Origin: a virus
Virus record (IMG/VR): IMGVR_UViG_3300027861_000017
Coordinates: 1 to 64,000 of that record
Direction: 5' to 3' (one strand)
Length of the DNA stretch: 64,000 nt
Under the pieces are notes generated by a model. The model had not been told where the DNA came from. It searched no databases and worked only from the letters and a program-made list of their open reading frames with translations. The position numbers and the translations under genes were made by a program. This document shows, one piece after another, positions 17,214 to 25,883 of this stretch. Positions within the stretch are counted from its first letter, which is position 1; the number at the start of each line of letters is the position of its first letter.

Positions 17214-17527
17214 GTTATCCTTGGGCTTCCTAATGTACAATGGCATATACCTGATGCGTGTGGGTTGTTTTTGGGATTATTGGAGCAGGTAGCACAAGCG
17301 TCAGTTTCCCAACAATCACTGTGGCTTAAACCATCTAACCATTCCAATCCCTCATAAAACACATCGTCATATCTTGGCTCAGTTATCGGCTTGACTCTTT
17401 TTCTACGCTTATTAACTGAGTCTTTTATCTTTTTTCTTATATCGGGAATACCTGCACCAATATCAGATCCTTCTTCTAGTTCTAATATATAATCTATAGC
17501 ATCATCTTTGATATTAAGTTTATACAT
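17210..17527 (-). CDS. Unrecognised protein with Cys-rich end, 105 aa
   Basis: The N-terminal half is charged and helical; a KKIKDSVNKRRKRVK segment is strongly basic. The C-terminal third has four to five Cys (DCWETDACATCSNNP, CHCTLG), likely a metal site. Overlaps the stop of the synthase gene by one base. No known family. Confidence 0.6.
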   Translation of the reverse strand: MYKLNIKDDAIDYILELEEGSDIGAGIPDIRKKIKDSVNKRRKRVKPITEPRYDDVFYEGLEWLDGLSHSDCWETDACATCSNNPKNNPHASGICHCTLGSPRIT

Positions 17528-18324
17528 TAATTCGACTCCATAACAGACAATATCTTATCCTTTACTTTTAGCTCTGCTTCTGTGGGTTCCTTTGCTGTGT
17601 TCTTTAGAGCCTTTTCCACATTCCTTATCATTGTGACCATTATCTTAAATCGATCTGGTTCTATGCTGGCTTTATGATCTGGTCCATCAGCATATCTATC
17701 CATTGTGATATGCTTCTCTATTATCCTGGCACCCCTAGCTACTGCTGCTATTGGTATTTCTATGCCGGAGGTGTGGTCGGAGAGGCCATCAAAATCACAA
17801 TAGTCATCTAAGAAGTTCGGTAATCTAACATTATCGTATGGCGTGGGATATTCAGTATTACACTCTAATAAAAAAAATGTTCCGGCTTGAAAATATCCAT
17901 AACCCATTACACGGTATTCAAAATCCAAAATATCAGATTGTAGTTGCATGCCAGTAGACGCTATTATTATTTCTGGATTCTTATCAAATATAGCCTTTGA
18001 ATATTCCTCATTATTTAATTTCCCACTAGGTATCTTCCAAGTAGTCATCCCCAACTCAGCCAGAAAATCAATGCTCCAGAAATCAAAAGGAGTGCAAAAC
18101 CAATCTAGCCCCAATCCTTCAGCATAAGACTTTAAGTTTATAAGGTCGTTATCGGATAATCTTAGATGCTCTATATCTGGAAAATGCCCCTCTCCCCATG
18201 CTTGAAACTTAACAGCATCAGCACCGGCACAATATGATTCATAAATAAGCTCTACAGCTTCTTCGTAAAGGCCGTTATGATTAACTCCGCACTCAGATAT
18301 TATATAGACTTTCGAGTTATCCAA
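17527..18324 (-). CDS. Nonulosonic acid synthase (NeuB/LegI/PseI family) lacking SAF domain
   Basis: A TIM-barrel synthase condensing PEP with a 2-acetamido mannose-type sugar. Visible signatures are IISECGVNHNG, GADAVKFQAW, WFCTPFDFWSIDFL, TWKIPSGKL, ECNTEYPTPYDNVRLPN, GLSDHTSGIEIP and IEKHITMD. A TTG start at 18324 follows GGAGGGG. At 265 residues it ends after the barrel; usual NeuB-type enzymes are about 335-350 and carry a C-terminal SAF (antifreeze-like) domain that supplies an active-site Arg to the partner subunit. Either a SAF-less variant or a protein needing another subunit. Confidence 0.88.
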   Translation of the reverse strand: MDNSKVYIISECGVNHNGLYEEAVELIYESYCAGADAVKFQAWGEGHFPDIEHLRLSDNDLINLKSYAEGLGLDWFCTPFDFWSIDFLAELGMTTWKIPSGKLNNEEYSKAIFDKNPEIIIASTGMQLQSDILDFEYRVMGYGYFQAGTFFLLECNTEYPTPYDNVRLPNFLDDYCDFDGLSDHTSGIEIPIAAVARGARIIEKHITMDRYADGPDHKASIEPDRFKIMVTMIRNVEKALKNTAKEPTEAELKVKDKILSVMESN

Positions 18325-19142
18325 AAGTTCCCCTCCTTCTTGGTATACATCTTATCAGCCTCTGGAACTAAAAGCTCCTTAATCTTTTCCCCAGGTCTCA
18401 AACCTACATACTTTATTTTACAATCTGGATGTATCTCTTTAGCCACATCCACTATCTTGCGCTCTTCCATTACAGGAACAAATATCTCTCCACCCTTCAT
18501 AATGTTGATGACTTCATAGATTCTCTCTGCCACTTCGTGAGGATGTATGAAATATCTAACCATATCTTTGTGTGTGACTGGGAATGTGTTAGTTCCATCA
18601 GCTTTGAGCTTGTTGAAATACTCAACCACTGATCCCCTAGATCCCCATATATTACCAAACCTTATTGATGCAAACTTTGTTTGGGAGGAGCCGCAATATT
18701 TATGTGCGTTAATAAAAAGCTCATCAGCAACTAGTTTAGAAGCTCCATAGAGGCTAGAAGGATCTACAGCCTTGTCTGTACTTATATGCAGGACTCTCTT
18801 AACATGCCTTTCTATGGCAGCATGCATTATATTCTCGGAACCAGTTATATTGGTGTGAATACCTTCTAGGGGTTCTCCCTCTAGTGTATCTATCTGCTTC
18901 AATGCAGCAGCATGAATAACTATATCAACATTCCTAAACGCCATATGCAGTCTATCACGACTTCGTATGTCACCTAAAAAATATCTTATCTTATCAATAC
19001 CCTTATAATCGTTCTTCATAAGGTATTGATTATATTCATTATTATTAAATACTATTATTCGGTCTACTTCTGGAGCCGATAAAAGTCTGTCTACTACATA
19101 TCTACCAACAGTACCGTTCCCACCCGTTACTAATACTTTCAT
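18300..19142 (-). CDS. UDP-N-acetylglucosamine 4,6-dehydratase (PseB/LegB/FlaA1-like SDR)
   Basis: The N-terminal VLVTGGNGTVGRYVV is the NAD(P)-binding loop; HAAALKQID and ISTDKAVDPSSLYGASK hold the catalytic Asp-Lys and YxxxK residues; SIRFGNIWGSRGSV and YVGLRPGEKIKELL are CapD/PseB-type signatures. At 280 residues it is a short soluble dehydratase. It would make the 4-keto-6-deoxy sugar that starts nonulosonic acid synthesis. It overlaps the synthase gene by 25 bases, so the two are translated together. Inverting or retaining type cannot be decided by eye. Confidence 0.9.
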   Translation of the reverse strand: MKVLVTGGNGTVGRYVVDRLLSAPEVDRIIVFNNNEYNQYLMKNDYKGIDKIRYFLGDIRSRDRLHMAFRNVDIVIHAAALKQIDTLEGEPLEGIHTNITGSENIMHAAIERHVKRVLHISTDKAVDPSSLYGASKLVADELFINAHKYCGSSQTKFASIRFGNIWGSRGSVVEYFNKLKADGTNTFPVTHKDMVRYFIHPHEVAERIYEVINIMKGGEIFVPVMEERKIVDVAKEIHPDCKIKYVGLRPGEKIKELLVPEADKMYTKKEGNFWITRKSI

Positions 19143-19153
19143 GAATCATATCC

Positions 19154-19729
19154 CTATTTTTTTATCAAAATCAAAGAAACTGGATGTAGGCCATTCTTTT
19201 TATTATTATAATTAAATTCTTTTTGCGTATAAGAATCTTTCATATTGTAAATAGCAGGAGTCCATGTTTGTGTTTCACAAAAATAAATACCTTTCTCATG
19301 GAAATATTTTAAATACTTCCAATCATCATATCCATTCTTTCTACCATTTAATTGATACGGCTCTGGTAATTTGTGTGTTTCCCTTAAATAATATACAGCT
19401 TCTGATACAATTAACATATCATCTATAATACCGAGATCTATTATATCTTCATCTCTATTATATTGAGAATATTTATCTACTAATTCTTCTTCATCGCCAC
19501 AATCACAAGATGGTTGATTCCAATTCAAATCAACCCCTCTAATTTGATAATCACCCCATTCATTCAATAAATATAATAGTAAATTTTTTTGCGAATCAGA
19601 CAATGTATTTATGAATTTTTTTATTTTAACGTCTGTGACGAATTGCATTTTCCTGAAACAGTTATCATCGCAAAAACCACCATAATCATAAAAATTTACA
19701 CCACAATAACTACATTTATTACTAACCAT
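19154..19729 (-). CDS. Zinc-knuckle protein of unknown function, 191 aa
   Basis: Opens with a Cys4 knuckle (KCSYCGVNFYDYGGFCDDNC) followed by a helical segment (FINTLSDSQKNLLLYLLNEW). A second Cys pair (SCDCGD) lies near residue 75. A decayed gene directly upstream (19784-20092) encodes the same N-terminal architecture, so this is the intact copy of a duplicated family. A GGGGGGG site precedes the ATG. Confidence 0.65.
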   Translation of the reverse strand: MVSNKCSYCGVNFYDYGGFCDDNCFRKMQFVTDVKIKKFINTLSDSQKNLLLYLLNEWGDYQIRGVDLNWNQPSCDCGDEEELVDKYSQYNRDEDIIDLGIIDDMLIVSEAVYYLRETHKLPEPYQLNGRKNGYDDWKYLKYFHEKGIYFCETQTWTPAIYNMKDSYTQKEFNYNNKKNGLHPVSLILIKK

Positions 19730-19783
19730 GATACCCCCCCGTTATAAGCACTTTAATAAAGCCAACTCAACATTTAAATCCAA

Positions 19784-20092
19784 TTAATTATAATCAATCT
19801 TACCACTCCATTTAGCATAATCATTCCAATATTTTTGAAAAAAAATGATCTGTTCCTTACTCAATGATCCAAAGAAATTTTCAATATTGGTAGATATTTG
19901 TTTTTTCAAAAATTAATGGCATTGATCTGAGCATATATTATAATATTGATATTCTTTTTGATTTAATGATGCTTCTACATCATTGTATTCTTGACGATCA
20001 TCAAACATTTCTATATCTGCGCTATAATATTTATACCCCTTACTACATTGAATACGTTTTTTATTCTCAATAAATATTTTATCTTACTTCAT
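19784..20092 (-). pseudogene. Decayed paralogue of the zinc-knuckle gene at 19154
   Basis: After GGGGGAG, an ATG at 20092 starts a 102-codon frame interrupted by TAA at codon 3 and at about codon 60. Reading through, it encodes a Cys-containing N-terminus, then NICSDQCH, then FLKKQISTNIENFFGSLSKEQ, aligning with CDDNCFRKM and KKFINTLSDSQK of the intact neighbour. Both stops are one base from a Lys codon. It fills the otherwise empty 400 bases. Two nonsense mutations are more likely than recoding, because TAA ends many genes here. Confidence 0.6.
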
Positions 20093-20114
20093 AGCTCCCC
20101 CTTATTTTATTCCT

Positions 20115-20142
20115 GACACAAATATGTGTATCTTTTTGTGTC
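20115..20142 (-). terminator. Perfect 8-bp hairpin at the end of the aminotransferase gene
   Basis: On the RNA strand GACACAAA (20142-20135) pairs with TTTGTGTC (20122-20115), with a 12-base loop, starting in the stop codon of the aminotransferase gene. Only a weak AT tail follows, so it may be a pause, processing or partial termination signal. Confidence 0.4.
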
Positions 20143-21199
20143 AAAGAATCCCCTTTAATATCTTACATACCTTCATTATATCCTTCTCTTCATTTAATGT
20201 AGAAGAAGGGAGGCATGCCCCGTTATTGTATAGCTCTATTCCAACCTTAAAATTAGGTTCGTTGAACTCATCTTCGCAATACAGATCCATCAATGCCAAT
20301 GGTGAGAACACCTTCCTAAAAGGAATCCCCTGAGACATCAACACTATATGTAAATTTGATTCGTGAGTGGCTGCTGTAAACCAGTAGTTAGGAGTGTATT
20401 CGGGAGAAGTTTCCTGAAAATCAAGCTTCGAGTCAAGTTCGTTCCTGTATATCTCATGTATTTTGCGTTTCTTGTTTATAAATTCATGCATGCGCTCTAA
20501 TTGTGATAAGCCTAGAGCTGCTTGCATACCGTTCATTTTATAGTTGTATCCACAGCTCTCAAAATCACCAAACTCACTACGCCCTACGTTTACTATTTCC
20601 CTAGCCCATTTCATGTCTCTATATTTACTAGTAATCAAACCACCGCTACCGGTAGTCATTATCTTATTACCATTGAAACTATAGCATACATAATCTGCCA
20701 TCTCAGGGAGCATGTTGCCCCACATATCTTTAGACCCCAAGCTTTCGCATGAATCTGAAATCCAAATCAATTCGTGCTCAGTAACAAATTTATGCAAATC
20801 CCAACATGGCATGCCGTAAAGATCAACAGACATTATAGCCTTTGTCTTATCAGTTAGTGCATTTTTTGCACAAGTTGGATCTATACACCACAACAAAGGG
20901 TCTACATCAACAAAAACCGGTGTAGCACCTACATATTTAATAGCGTTTGCAGTGGCTATAAACGTCGTGGCTGGGAGTATTACCTCATCACCTCTTCCTA
21001 TACCGGCTGCTAGTAAAGCTACGTGTAGTGCTGATGTACCTGAGTTGGTGGCTATTGTTTCATCTACACCTAAATACTTGGCGCACTCAACTTCGAAATT
21101 AGAAACCATATCGCTTCTAGAAGATATATCCCCTTTACACATTAACCTTTCTACATTCTTAATATCTATAGGATCTATATTGGAATCATCTAGAAACAT
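20141..21199 (-). CDS. PLP-dependent sugar aminotransferase (DegT/DnrJ/EryC1; LegC/PseC-like)
   Basis: Family signatures in order: TNSGTSALHVALLAAGIGRGD, VILPATTFIATANAI, PVFVDVDP, WISDSCESLGS, and SFNGNKIMTTGSGGLI with the PLP-binding Lys. Length 352 is normal. It would transfer an amino group from glutamate to C4 of the 4-keto-6-deoxy-HexNAc nucleotide made by the dehydratase at 18300. The gene is closely followed by a hairpin and a decayed gene, then the dehydratase. ATG at 21199 follows GGGGGGAG. Confidence 0.92.
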   Translation of the reverse strand: MFLDDSNIDPIDIKNVERLMCKGDISSRSDMVSNFEVECAKYLGVDETIATNSGTSALHVALLAAGIGRGDEVILPATTFIATANAIKYVGATPVFVDVDPLLWCIDPTCAKNALTDKTKAIMSVDLYGMPCWDLHKFVTEHELIWISDSCESLGSKDMWGNMLPEMADYVCYSFNGNKIMTTGSGGLITSKYRDMKWAREIVNVGRSEFGDFESCGYNYKMNGMQAALGLSQLERMHEFINKKRKIHEIYRNELDSKLDFQETSPEYTPNYWFTAATHESNLHIVLMSQGIPFRKVFSPLALMDLYCEDEFNEPNFKVGIELYNNGACLPSSTLNEEKDIMKVCKILKGIL

Positions 21200-21209
21200 C
21201 ACTCCCCCC

Positions 21210-22265
21210 TCAAAATAGATCGTGAAACCCCTTCTTCATATTAATGTCAGGTAATTTATTAAGAATTGTAGATAGTATCTTCCAAGCCACATTACCACCA
21301 AGATATGGAGTATTGTATGGATTATTAATCTCATCTTGAAAATCTTCACTATATAACTCTTCCACGGATTCTCTTATACTGTCTGGTGTGGTATCTGCTA
21401 TTATTATACTATCTGCTAATTCTCTGCCTAATTGCCTATCCCCTAGCAATATAGTTGGTACTCCTAAAGCTGGAGCTTCTATAACACTTGAGCTGGAATT
21501 ACCTATTATGAAATCTGATTGTTTTAACATATTGAGATAGGCTTCTCTAGGATAGCTACTGCTGGCCTCTTTGTTTTTGTTTTTATGGGAGCCTTTATCT
21601 AATCCTGAGTTAATAACCTTTACGTATAGTTTGAGTTCGAAAGTCAAAAAACTGTATAAATCCAGATGGTTGTAATCTCCCAATGTTTCTGGGTGCTGTA
21701 TTAAAACACAACTCTTATTGTTCTCGTAGCCAACCCTTCTAGTTAAACCATCGCAACCTAAAGCACCTACATTAAATACTGTATCTGGATGTTCACCTAA
21801 TTGTATAACACGGTCTCTATATGGTTCAGCAGCTACAAAATGCAACTGAGACATCTTTGTTATCGAGTGCCTGAATGCATCATCGTAAGCCCCTGCTGTA
21901 ACTTCGCCACCATGTATATGGATGATAGGAATGTTAAATATGTGAGCAGCACTACATATGGCAAAGACTTCAAAACGATCACCAAGGGCAATAAGACAAT
22001 GAGGCTTAGTCCTACTAAAGACTTCTGCGACACCGATTTGAGCGAGTCCCATACTCTTTGCAATAGCTTCTGGAGTGTCACTTGATAATAGTATTTCAAT
22101 TGTCTCATGTGGACATTCTATTTCCTTTACAGTGTAGCCATGTTCGTAGCATAGATGTGAGCCTGTCACTATTAGGTTTAAGCTCTCTTTTGGAATCAAC
22201 TCCAAAAGTGGTTTCAATAATCCGTAATCAGCTCTGGATGATGTAGCGACTGCTATTCTTACCAT
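21210..22265 (-). CDS. Hydrolysing UDP-sugar 2-epimerase (NeuC/LegG-like)
   Basis: Signatures include RIAVATSSRADYGLLKPLL at the start (the SRADYG of NeuC/LegG), IVTGSHLCYEHG, ALGDRFEVFAICSAAHIFNIPIIHIHGGEVTAGAYDD, and IGNSSSSVIEAPALGVP near the end. Length 351. NeuC/LegG enzymes release UDP while inverting C2, producing the mannose-configured substrate of the synthase. This points to a neuraminic or legionaminic rather than pseudaminic product, since the PseG hydrolase is a different fold. Confidence 0.92.
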   Translation of the reverse strand: MVRIAVATSSRADYGLLKPLLELIPKESLNLIVTGSHLCYEHGYTVKEIECPHETIEILLSSDTPEAIAKSMGLAQIGVAEVFSRTKPHCLIALGDRFEVFAICSAAHIFNIPIIHIHGGEVTAGAYDDAFRHSITKMSQLHFVAAEPYRDRVIQLGEHPDTVFNVGALGCDGLTRRVGYENNKSCVLIQHPETLGDYNHLDLYSFLTFELKLYVKVINSGLDKGSHKNKNKEASSSYPREAYLNMLKQSDFIIGNSSSSVIEAPALGVPTILLGDRQLGRELADSIIIADTTPDSIRESVEELYSEDFQDEINNPYNTPYLGGNVAWKILSTILNKLPDINMKKGFHDLF

Positions 22266-22933
22266 GCAGTATAGCCCCCATCTACTGGAAGCTCAATGCC
22301 TGTTACGTAATCATTCTCAGCTAAAAATAAAGCTGCGTGAGCTACTTCTTTTGCCTCGGCCATCCGTAACAATGGTACCCTGCATATATACTGATCATAA
22401 AAATTAATATCACGCTCTTCGTGATTATCATTGACCCCACCAGCTATAATAGTATTTGCTCTTACGCCATGTTGTCCAAAGCGTGTAGCTAAGGCTTTTG
22501 TCATGGCGTTGATGGCACCTTTAACCATGCAATATTCTACGGAGGGTTCGCTTATCTCATCACCTGGTGTGTATAGGTATGGGTATGTTCCCCTTACACC
22601 ATATATAGAGGACATGTTAATTATACTGCCGCCGCCATTTTCTCCCATAGCCATAGCAGCGTATGTAGAAATAATATTATAAGCGACTAAATGATCATTC
22701 CATACAGGAGGATATATAGAATTAATCCATATATCATCTTTGTTCAATTTGTCAAAGAGCTGTTCGAATTCTTCCGTGTTGAAGAACTCCATGTTAAAAT
22801 CTATAACGATATCAGCATCTTCGGATCTATCTAGGTTGGTGACTTGATACTTTTTCTCTTTAAAAGCATCTACTATAGCCCTACCTATAAGACCACTTCC
22901 TCCAGTTACGTATACATGTCTCCCCTTAGACAT
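22259..22933 (-). CDS. Short-chain dehydrogenase/reductase, PtmA-like
   Basis: ATG at 22933 follows AAAGGGGG. Residues 5-20 hold the Rossmann loop VYVTGGSGLIGRAI; the catalytic elements are INMSSIYG and YCMVKGA (Ser, Tyr, Lys), and DGGYTAW ends the chain as in classical SDRs. In Campylobacter and other bacteria, SDRs annotated PtmA accompany legionaminic acid genes. Its reaction here cannot be read from sequence. It overlaps the epimerase gene by 7 bases. Confidence 0.85.
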   Translation of the reverse strand: MSKGRHVYVTGGSGLIGRAIVDAFKEKKYQVTNLDRSEDADIVIDFNMEFFNTEEFEQLFDKLNKDDIWINSIYPPVWNDHLVAYNIISTYAAMAMGENGGGSIINMSSIYGVRGTYPYLYTPGDEISEPSVEYCMVKGAINAMTKALATRFGQHGVRANTIIAGGVNDNHEERDINFYDQYICRVPLLRMAEAKEVAHAALFLAENDYVTGIELPVDGGYTAW

Positions 22934-23184
22934 TTTCATCCCCCTTTTGTAATAAAAAATTGGGCTGGCTTTTGTAACCAAGCCGGAGTTACCAGCTTCC
23001 GGCTATGAAAAATATTCTTTAATATTAGGTGGAATATAACTAATTTTAACAGTTATTTTATAATATAACCAAATTAAATTAAAATGAAATTAAGCATCAT
23101 TTAAATTAATGTAGTTATTTCAAACATTTATATTTTACAATTTATTTTTTTAAAAAATAAAATGAACGTTTAAAAGTGATATTT
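22934..23184 (-). promoter_or_regulatory. AT-rich leader with hairpin before the sugar operon
   Basis: About 250 bases without a gene, very AT-rich. A hairpin AGCCGGA-loop-TCCGGCT (about 23007-22981) lies 50 bases before the SDR start. Upstream, TTGGTT, 17 bases, TTAAAA could be a weak promoter, but the base composition makes chance matches likely. The place fits a control region for the genes 22933 to 17527. No other gene is seen here. Confidence 0.35.
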
Positions 23185-24264
23185 TTATCCTTTGATGACA
23201 ATTAGGGGTTTAAAATGATCTATAATGTCAACTAAAATTCCATCTTGAGCTGCTAATACATAATTGATATCTTTGTAGGCATCTTTAGCTTCTGCTATAA
23301 ATTTTATATCGGTTGGTGCTCTTATGCCATCCATTTCATTGACAAATTTATCATGATCTAATTCTCTTTTAGCTTGACCTCTACTCATCTTCCTCCCTGC
23401 CCCATGTGAAGCTGAACTTAAAAACTCCTCATTGCCTAATCCTCTAGTTATATAAACTCCGTCATGCATATTTGCTGGGATTATACCTATCTGATCTTTA
23501 TCTGCTGGTGTAGCCCCCTTCCTATGTAGAACGCCATCTTTAGTTATTACGGCATGATTATGGTTTTCATTGATGATATTGATATTCTTTTTATTGAATG
23601 GCAACATCATAGCTTTATACATGCTTTCCATAATCCTCATTCTGTTATCTAAAGCAAACTGTAAAGCCCAATTCATATCAGCCATAAACGCACTACCAAT
23701 ATCTGAGTCTATTTTGACTGGACCTCCTGTTAAGCGCATATATAAATCACCAATATTATATCCAGCCTTCCTTGACCCACTATGTATTGTTATCCCGATA
23801 AAGCCATCTTCATTAACTCCCACCTCGCAAAAGTGGTTATTTTGCCCCATAGTGCCTAGTTGTGTAGAAGCTTTATAACGTACTGCATCATGTAGAGCTG
23901 CAAATTTAGATTTATTGGGAAATTTTTTATCATATTTTATTGGTTTATCGAGCGAATTAAATCCAACTGGAATGAAACTATATAACCTTTCTTCTATTTC
24001 CCCCAATGATAATTTCAAATCATCTACATAAGTGTCTGTATTGACATGACATAAACCGCATCCCTGGTCAAATCCAACTGCTCCAGGCCACACATACCCA
24101 TCCAGTAAAGCTACTCCACCTATAGGTAAATCATAACCAGCATGAACATCTGGCATTATAGCTAGTTTCTTCAAGAACGGAAGTTCTAGGGCAGCTTCTA
24201 TCTGCTCCCAAGCTGTAGCCTCTATATCTTCCTTTGGTAATGTCAGTTTTAATCTATCATCCAT
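23185..24264 (-). CDS. rtcB: RtcB-type RNA ligase
   Basis: Signatures: IMPDVHAGYDLPIGGVALL (37-53), AVGFDQGCGLCHVNT with the manganese-binding Asp and Cys, IHSGSRKAGYNIGD, NENHNHAV, and SSASHGAGRKMSRGQAKREL carrying the guanylylated His region. Length 359 is shorter than the about 400-480 of cellular RtcB but all motifs are present. RtcB joins 2',3'-cyclic phosphate to 5'-hydroxyl RNA ends with GTP and can repair cut tRNAs, a plausible defence against anticodon nucleases. Confidence 0.93.
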   Translation of the reverse strand: MDDRLKLTLPKEDIEATAWEQIEAALELPFLKKLAIMPDVHAGYDLPIGGVALLDGYVWPGAVGFDQGCGLCHVNTDTYVDDLKLSLGEIEERLYSFIPVGFNSLDKPIKYDKKFPNKSKFAALHDAVRYKASTQLGTMGQNNHFCEVGVNEDGFIGITIHSGSRKAGYNIGDLYMRLTGGPVKIDSDIGSAFMADMNWALQFALDNRMRIMESMYKAMMLPFNKKNINIINENHNHAVITKDGVLHRKGATPADKDQIGIIPANMHDGVYITRGLGNEEFLSSASHGAGRKMSRGQAKRELDHDKFVNEMDGIRAPTDIKFIAEAKDAYKDINYVLAAQDGILVDIIDHFKPLIVIKG

Positions 24265-24275
24265 TTTGATTCCCT

Positions 24276-24641
24276 CTATTTTATAATACCAAGATCAAGC
24301 TCTCGCACAAACCACCCATATTTTTCTTCAATCTTCTCTTCTATATGCTCTCTTATTGTGGCAGGATCTATTTTGGTTTCTGAATATGATGTATAGAATA
24401 CGCCATCTCTACTATAATTATCGCCAACAGCCACTGATATACATTCTTTACCAATAACATTATAACTACTATAGGAACCGGAATCCTTCTCAAGCTTAGT
24501 CCAGCTATCATTATCAAGAATCACATATTTATCATTCTGGATCAATATGTTAAATTCTTTGATCTCGAATACATCTTTCTCCCACTCATATTCTCCAGGT
24601 TCCCTGTAGATCTTCACTTGGTGATAGAATACCATATCCAT
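24276..24641 (-). CDS. Unrecognised protein, 121 aa
   Basis: A soluble, charged alpha-beta protein rich in Tyr, Glu and Lys; no Cys knuckles and no membrane segment. Its start lies one base after the preceding stop (TAGATG) and follows GGAG. No family recognised. Confidence 0.65.
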   Translation of the reverse strand: MDMVFYHQVKIYREPGEYEWEKDVFEIKEFNILIQNDKYVILDNDSWTKLEKDSGSYSSYNVIGKECISVAVGDNYSRDGVFYTSYSETKIDPATIREHIEEKIEEKYGWFVRELDLGIIK

Positions 24642-24839
24642 CTAGATCTCCTCTATATCATATATTTTAGGTTTACGTTTAACTATCTTTATTAATTTGT
24701 ACACCTCTATATCTTCTTCACCTTCATTCATCCATTCGTCTAGTGTTACATCTAGATCTTCCCTGCCTTCAATTGAAAGTTCGCTATCTGGTCGTATTAT
24801 AATGAATCTCTCTATTTTCTCACTCTTCTTTGCTGCCAT
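24642..24839 (-). CDS. Unrecognised acidic protein, 65 aa
   Basis: Lys-rich N-terminus followed by an acidic middle (EGEEDIEVYK) and a basic KIVKRKPK segment. Strong GGGGGGAG site. Tightly packed between the acyltransferase and the gene at 24276. No function suggested. Confidence 0.6.
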   Translation of the reverse strand: MAAKKSEKIERFIIIRPDSELSIEGREDLDVTLDEWMNEGEEDIEVYKLIKIVKRKPKIYDIEEI

Positions 24840-24840
24840 A

Positions 24841-25278
24841 TTATTTCTCCCCCCAAAACCATCGCCTCTTACTTAACATTTTCCTCAACGGATATATACA
24901 GGACCAAGTTACATCCTCCCATAATGTAAACCCTGCTGGCACATCTCCTAGCACACGGGCACCAGCTCCTATAACCGCTCCCTCCCCTATCGTGACATTC
25001 GGAAAAATGATCGAACCCGCTCCCACACAGGCACCAGCCTTGATATGCACAGGACCACGCTTGTTATCAATAGTGTTAACACTATAAATATAACAACCTC
25101 CACCGATTTGAACATCTCTTTCAATTGTAACACCTTCTTGTGCTTGAATATATGTGCCATATCCTATATCTGTGTTCTCCTCCAATATGAAATTATCCAC
25201 TCCCTTAACAACCCATCCGTATTTACATGGTCTACCGTCTTCTAGTTCTGGGGCTTGCCAGTTTTCAAATCTTATCAT
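24841..25278 (-). CDS. Hexapeptide-repeat acyltransferase (left-handed beta helix), LegH/NeuD-like
   Basis: ATG at 25278 overlaps the upstream stop (TAATG) and follows AAAGGAAA. From about residue 40 there are hexapeptide turns: NTDIGYGTYIQ, VQIGGGCYI, VHIKAGACVGAGSIIFPNVTIGEGAVIGAGARVLGDVPAG. This is the trimeric acyltransferase fold using acetyl-CoA. It is the only N-acyltransferase candidate in the pathway and could acetylate the 4-amino sugar, as LegH/PseH-type steps require. The C-terminus is basic and aromatic (KRRWFWGEK). Substrate is inferred from context. Confidence 0.8.
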   Translation of the reverse strand: MIRFENWQAPELEDGRPCKYGWVVKGVDNFILEENTDIGYGTYIQAQEGVTIERDVQIGGGCYIYSVNTIDNKRGPVHIKAGACVGAGSIIFPNVTIGEGAVIGAGARVLGDVPAGFTLWEDVTWSCIYPLRKMLSKRRWFWGEK

Positions 25279-25475
25279 TATAGTTTCCTTTGTATATCTA
25301 TACCTTCTAAAGATTCTATAAGGGCAAATAGTGGTCCAAGCATTATAGATATCAAGAGACCCAAAAACAATAGACTTAAACATATAATTTTGCCCCTATA
25401 CCATCTTATTGAATATAATAATATAGTCAAAGATATTCCAGATATAGGCCATAATAATAAAAGCTCAGTTGACAT
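25278..25475 (-). CDS. Small two-pass membrane protein, 65 aa
   Basis: Two hydrophobic stretches (ELLLLWPISGISLTILLYS and IICLSLLFLGLLISIMLGP) flank a short basic loop (RWYRGK). Coupled to the acyltransferase by a TAATG overlap. Start follows GGGGG. Function unknown. Confidence 0.65.
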   Translation of the reverse strand: MSTELLLLWPISGISLTILLYSIRWYRGKIICLSLLFLGLLISIMLGPLFALIESLEGIDIQRKL

Positions 25476-25540
25476 TTATATACCCCCTTGGATAGTACAT
25501 CATCATCTTAGACTCATCCCAATGTTCTTCTGGATACTCC

Positions 25541-25882
25541 CTATTTGTTAAAGGGACAACTTTCTGGTCCAGCATTTACTCCTGGTTCTTCTCCATGTTT
25601 TGAAAGTAACTCTTCTATAACTCTCTCGTCAAAGAAGCCATCTTTAATCATAAACAATGAATTCTCAAAAAGTTCATTATATACTAAATAATCTGAGTCA
25701 TTAGCATAAAAATCTGGTTCAGCAGATGGACCTTTGAGACAACTTAAATATCTGTCTCTATCACTATCACACACTATTGTAATACCTATATCATATTCTA
25801 CTCCAACTAAATGCCCTATTATTTCCGTTCCCTTATAGTTTATAAATCTTATTGTTCTACCTTCAAACTTCTCGTAATCCAT
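25541..25882 (-). CDS. Paralogue of the gene at 13830, 113 aa
   Basis: Shares with the protein at 13830 a central GPSAEPDFYANDSDYLVYNE-type segment and the end M-x-KD-x-F-x-D-x-R-x-I-x-E. The C-terminal 15 residues are an extension lacking in the other copy. No known domain; the two copies lie on either side of the sugar genes. Confidence 0.65.
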   Translation of the reverse strand: MDYEKFEGRTIRFINYKGTEIIGHLVGVEYDIGITIVCDSDRDRYLSCLKGPSAEPDFYANDSDYLVYNELFENSLFMIKDGFFDERVIEELLSKHGEEPGVNAGPESCPFNK

Positions 25883-25883
25883 A

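Noticed and set aside
19784-20092. Reassignment of TAA to a sense codon
   Set aside because: TAA ends many clear genes here, often in TAATG overlaps, so two nonsense mutations in one decayed gene explain the observation better.
17527-22933. Pseudaminic acid as the product
   Set aside because: No PseG-type hydrolase is seen; the NeuC/LegG-like epimerase points to a legionaminic/neuraminic configuration. The dehydratase alone cannot decide.
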